Assembly: GCA_023429825.1 (NCBI GenBank)
Contig: JAEZDC010000058.1
Span: forward strand, 1 to 9,739
Length of the DNA: 9,739 nt
Direction: 5' to 3'
Origin: Bacteroidota bacterium
GTDB lineage: Bacteria > Bacteroidota > Bacteroidia > Chitinophagales > Chitinophagaceae
Shown: piece by piece, positions 7,590 to 9,739 of the stretch
Layout of the letters: each line of letters starts with the position of its first letter
How positions within the stretch are numbered: the first letter of the stretch is position 1
The notes under the pieces: model-generated
Told to the model about the DNA's origin: nothing
The model's database searches: none
What the model saw: only the letters and a program-made list of their open reading frames with translations
Made by a program: the position numbers and the translations under genes

Positions 7590-7622
7590 TTGAACGTTTT
7601 GATGCTCCACAACTTAAATTTG
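7590..7622 (+). promoter_or_regulatory. birA: Candidate promoter for birA
   Basis: TAAATTTG at 7615-7622 matches the Bacteroidota -7 consensus TAnnTTTG exactly. A TTG at 7590-7592 with a 22-base spacer is a possible -33 box. Transcription would start near 7629, giving a leader of only about 10-15 bases before the TTG start of birA. It lies back to back with the rsfS promoter candidate. Confidence 0.42.
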
Positions 7623-7624
7623 CC

Positions 7625-7657
7625 CAAAAGTAGTAATTCTTTTGCCTAACGCTCAAA
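7625..7657 (-). promoter_or_regulatory. Candidate promoter for the rsfS-ftsH-LUD-lpxH run
   Basis: On the minus strand, TTTG at 7657-7654, a 21-base spacer, and TACTTTTG at 7632-7625 match both Bacteroidota promoter boxes with normal spacing. The -33 box lies inside the first codons of birA. The predicted transcript begins near 7618, which gives rsfS a leader of about 130 bases. It is the best-matching promoter candidate in the window. Confidence 0.48.
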
Positions 7658-8400
7658 ACTCCGCTACCATTGGAGAACCTTTTACAGTTCTAAGCAAGGT
7701 TGACAGCACCAACAACTATGCCATGGCAATGGTTCAAAATCAACTGGCAGCGCATGGAACTGTATACTTTACGCACCTGCAAACTGCAGGCAAAGGTCAA
7801 CGTGGTAAAGCATGGAAAGCTACAGCAGGATTAAACCTTATGCAGTCGGTTGTTTTAGACGCTTCACCTTTCAATATCGGTAACCCGTTCACGCTTTCAG
7901 CTATCGTTGCGAATGCTTGTTATGATTTTTATAAAGCCTACGCGGGTGACGAAACGTGTATCAAATGGCCAAATGATATTTATTGGAATGACAGAAAGGC
8001 AGGGGGCATCTTAATTGAAAATGTGATCAAAGGAAGCACCTGGACATGGGCGGTGGTTGGAATTGGTATTAATATCAATCAAACAAATTTTGACGAAGAC
8101 ATACCCAATGCTGTTTCACTCAAACAAATTACCGGTAAAGAATTCAACCCGGTGGAATTGGGAAAAGAATTGTGTACGTGGCTGGACAAACACTATAAGC
8201 AGTTTCTTACGCAAGGTTTTAGATCTGCCTTTCATCATTACAATGATCACTTGTATAAGAAGAATGAATTGGTACGATTGCGACGCAACAATGTAGTATT
8301 TGATTGCACCGTGAAAAGAGTTACTGAGCAAGGTGATCTTTTGGTAGACGGATGTGCCTGGGAAAAATTCGTATTTGGAGAAGTGGAATGGATCAAATAA
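7642..8400 (+). CDS. birA: Biotin--[acetyl-CoA-carboxylase] ligase, class I (no DNA-binding domain)
   Basis: This enzyme activates biotin with ATP to biotinyl-AMP and transfers it to the lysine of biotin carrier domains such as AccB. The 252-residue protein has the catalytic signatures: VDSTNNYA (20-27), the adenylate loop GKGQRG (50-55), KWPNDI (108-113), the key Lys119 in RKAGGILIE, and GIGININ (140-146). A small C-terminal domain (about 215-252) ends in EKFVFGEVEWIK. The protein starts almost directly at the catalytic domain, so it lacks the winged-helix repressor part of E. coli BirA and should not regulate transcription. The start is a TTG at 7642, matching the usual MP... beginning; ATT at 7636 is less likely. 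It is divergent from rsfS. Its TAA is followed immediately by the stop of gldB on the other strand. Confidence 0.95.
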   Translation: MPNAQNSATIGEPFTVLSKVDSTNNYAMAMVQNQLAAHGTVYFTHLQTAGKGQRGKAWKATAGLNLMQSVVLDASPFNIGNPFTLSAIVANACYDFYKAYAGDETCIKWPNDIYWNDRKAGGILIENVIKGSTWTWAVVGIGININQTNFDEDIPNAVSLKQITGKEFNPVELGKELCTWLDKHYKQFLTQGFRSAFHHYNDHLYKKNELVRLRRNNVVFDCTVKRVTEQGDLLVDGCAWEKFVFGEVEWIK

Positions 8401-9438
8401 TTACTCCGGTCTATACTTCGCTTCTTCAAAAATTTGTTTGGCAGGCGTACGCATCAGTTCTTCTAAGTTTTTCTGTTCCTTTTTACTCATCCACTTCTTT
8501 ACGATCTGCCATCCAACAAACTGACCGATAAATCCGGGAGATGCAGGCCCTAGCACTTGTGTATTCGGCGCATCGTTCATATAATCTTTTACGATGTTGG
8601 GGTCAGAGTTATAAATAAGATCATTCTGCAGAAAGAAACTCCATATCCCCTGCTCATTTGCATAAGCGCCATCCAGTTGCTTTTTTGTATAACCCGTTTT
8701 TAAAGTGTCTGCAACTTCAGGAAGCAAATGATCTAACACATACATACGTTTTCCTGCTTCGATCATCTGTTCCACCAAAGGCAAGCCCTGGTATCGTGCC
8801 GGGTACATGTCGTCTATGATATTAGACATCGCATTGACGGGGATGTATGCCGGCTCAAACCTTCTCGATGCATACGCAGGAAACAATTGTTTCGCAGCTT
8901 CTGTTTTATAGAAGGAATAATCTTTTCCCATGTGCAGTTGTAAGCCTGCTCCGATTGCATCATAAGTAATGATATCACCCGATGCATAAGCACCAACTTT
9001 TGAGAAGGCATCAAAAGGACCAATGAAAGTGAGTAGTTGCGTTGGTGTTTTGTAATTAGGGAAGTAATACTTCACATACCTCAGCCCCTGCTCCACTTCT
9101 TCTTTTATTTCTTTCATGTTGCCAAATACTTTATCTGCAGAATCCTTTACTACTTTATAATCCCTGATAAAATGCGTTACATATTTTTTAACGGTATCCG
9201 GCTGTGGTTCAATAGCAAGAATTCTGAAAAGATAATCCTGGAAGAAGTTGGGATATTTTTTATCTAATACATCAAGCGAAGCATCTATGTTATTCGTGTC
9301 GATGGCAAAAAAATCCTGGTCGAAGCGTTTGAGCTGGAGATCGACTTTGATATGGCTTACATCAGGTGCCTTTTCTTTATTATTACAGGCCACTGCAATA
9401 ACCGTGATAAACAGGATGAATATCCAATTCCTTTTCAT
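8401..9438 (-). CDS. gldB: Gliding motility lipoprotein GldB
   Basis: This 345-residue protein begins with a lipoprotein signal (hydrophobic 5-17, Cys18 in VAVAC, then NNKEKAP), so it should be membrane-anchored in the envelope. The remainder matches the GldB family as I recall it: an N-terminal VDLQLKRFDQDFFAID, FPNYKTPTQLLTFIGPFDA, the YDAIGAGLQLHMGKDY stretch in the middle, RRFEPAYIPVN, and a C-terminal ASPGFIGQFVGWQIVKKWM. In Flavobacterium johnsoniae GldB is required for gliding and belongs to the set linked to the type IX secretion machinery, but homologues also occur in non-gliding Bacteroidota. Its presence alone does not prove motility. No HExxH metal site is visible. The ATG at 9438 is the only good start ahead of the signal. 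The gene lies 56 bases after the HExxH gene and may be co-transcribed with it. Confidence 0.92.
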   Translation of the reverse strand: MKRNWIFILFITVIAVACNNKEKAPDVSHIKVDLQLKRFDQDFFAIDTNNIDASLDVLDKKYPNFFQDYLFRILAIEPQPDTVKKYVTHFIRDYKVVKDSADKVFGNMKEIKEEVEQGLRYVKYYFPNYKTPTQLLTFIGPFDAFSKVGAYASGDIITYDAIGAGLQLHMGKDYSFYKTEAAKQLFPAYASRRFEPAYIPVNAMSNIIDDMYPARYQGLPLVEQMIEAGKRMYVLDHLLPEVADTLKTGYTKKQLDGAYANEQGIWSFFLQNDLIYNSDPNIVKDYMNDAPNTQVLGPASPGFIGQFVGWQIVKKWMSKKEQKNLEELMRTPAKQIFEEAKYRPE

Positions 9439-9494
9439 GCTACGAATTAATAGTAAATGGATGAATGATGTTGTTAAAAAGCCGTTGCTGATAT

Positions 9495-9739
9495 TTAAAT
9501 AAAAGTCAATCCGCTTAATACGGTCTGATCATTCTCTTTATCCCTCGCTTCTTTTTCAAAGCGATTATTGAAATATCCTTTCTTAAAGCTTTCCAGCAAA
9601 TACATCGCTAAAAACCTGGCAAAACCGTACTGCATATATTGCTGCACATGCACCGCCTCATGCGTAAGCCATTTTGTGTTTTGAAGGAATTCAGCTTTTG
9701 AGGTATTGTGTAAATGAATGGTCTTGCCCAGCACCATTG
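9495..9739 (-). CDS. Small HExxH protein, DUF4157-like (3' part, cut by window edge)
   Basis: The frame enters at the right edge and ends at 9495, giving at least 80 residues. An ATG at 9737 is available, but the frame stays open to the edge and the real start probably lies further out. Counting from that ATG, the protein has WLTHEAVHVQQY, with the zinc-type motif H26-E27-x-x-H30. About 30 residues later comes FEKEAR, whose Glu63 is a plausible third ligand. This H-E-x-x-H-x-x-Q-Q plus E-x-E-A arrangement is that of DUF4157 and related predicted metallopeptidases. Small single-domain versions are common in Bacteroidota with unknown function. A hydrophobic stretch, FARFLAMYLLESF (39-51), lies between the motifs. 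It is transcribed toward gldB. Peptidase activity is inferred only. Confidence 0.68.
   Translation of the reverse strand, partial: MVLGKTIHLHNTSKAEFLQNTKWLTHEAVHVQQYMQYGFARFLAMYLLESFKKGYFNNRFEKEARDKENDQTVLSGLTFI

Noticed and set aside
8116..8331. Open frames inside birA on the other strand and in another frame
   Set aside because: They overlap the biotin-ligase coding region and look like random low-complexity translations.
1..9739. Mobile element, phage defence island or CRISPR array
   Set aside because: No transposase, integrase, repeat-spacer pattern, tRNA attachment site or defence-type domain is visible; the gene content is core envelope and housekeeping.

Overview
The window looks like an ordinary chromosomal segment of a Bacteroidota bacterium, most likely of the Chitinophagaceae or a close relative. 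The grounds are a gliding-motility lipoprotein GldB gene, three intergenic boxes matching the Bacteroidota -7 consensus TAnnTTTG, almost no Shine-Dalgarno sequences, AT-rich DNA, and the linkage birA / rsfS-ftsH-LUD. The genus assignment rests on gene content and recalled protein style only; no search was run. I see no rRNA, tRNA, CRISPR array, insertion sequence or phage gene, and no gene-free stretch longer than about 155 bases.

Layout, left to right. Positions 1-360 (-) hold the 5' part of a lipoprotein gene that leads into an SH3-like, probably NlpC/P60, protein and runs off the left edge. Just upstream of it in the same direction is a PLP aminotransferase (374-1591) whose sequence resembles KdnA, the enzyme that makes 8-amino-Kdo. 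This pair has a candidate promoter at about 1630-1664. Positions 1689-7488 (-) form one tightly packed six-gene run, transcribed right to left: rsfS (ribosome silencing factor), ftsH (membrane AAA+ protease), a LUD-domain protein, lpxH (lipid A pathway), an exported beta-propeller-like protein of unknown function, and an MscS-type channel. Gaps are 24 bases or less and two junctions touch or overlap.

A 153-base divergent region (7489-7641) separates this run from birA (7642-8400, +), the biotin-protein ligase. It carries two back-to-back promoter candidates whose -7 boxes lie 2 bases apart. birA meets gldB (8401-9438, -) tail to tail with no intergenic base. Upstream of gldB, the 3' end of a small HExxH protein related to DUF4157 (9495-9739, -) runs off the right edge.

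Functionally, much of the window concerns the cell envelope: membrane-protein and possibly LPS quality control (FtsH), lipid A synthesis (LpxH), a possible Kdo modification (KdnA-like enzyme), osmotic protection (MscS), a likely wall hydrolase and GldB. Ribosome control (RsfS) and biotinylation (BirA) are housekeeping. No clearly new system is visible. The points most worth a second look are the KdnA-like enzyme, the LUD protein without its usual lactate-oxidation partners, the unknown propeller protein overlapping lpxH, and the birA/rsfS promoter region.
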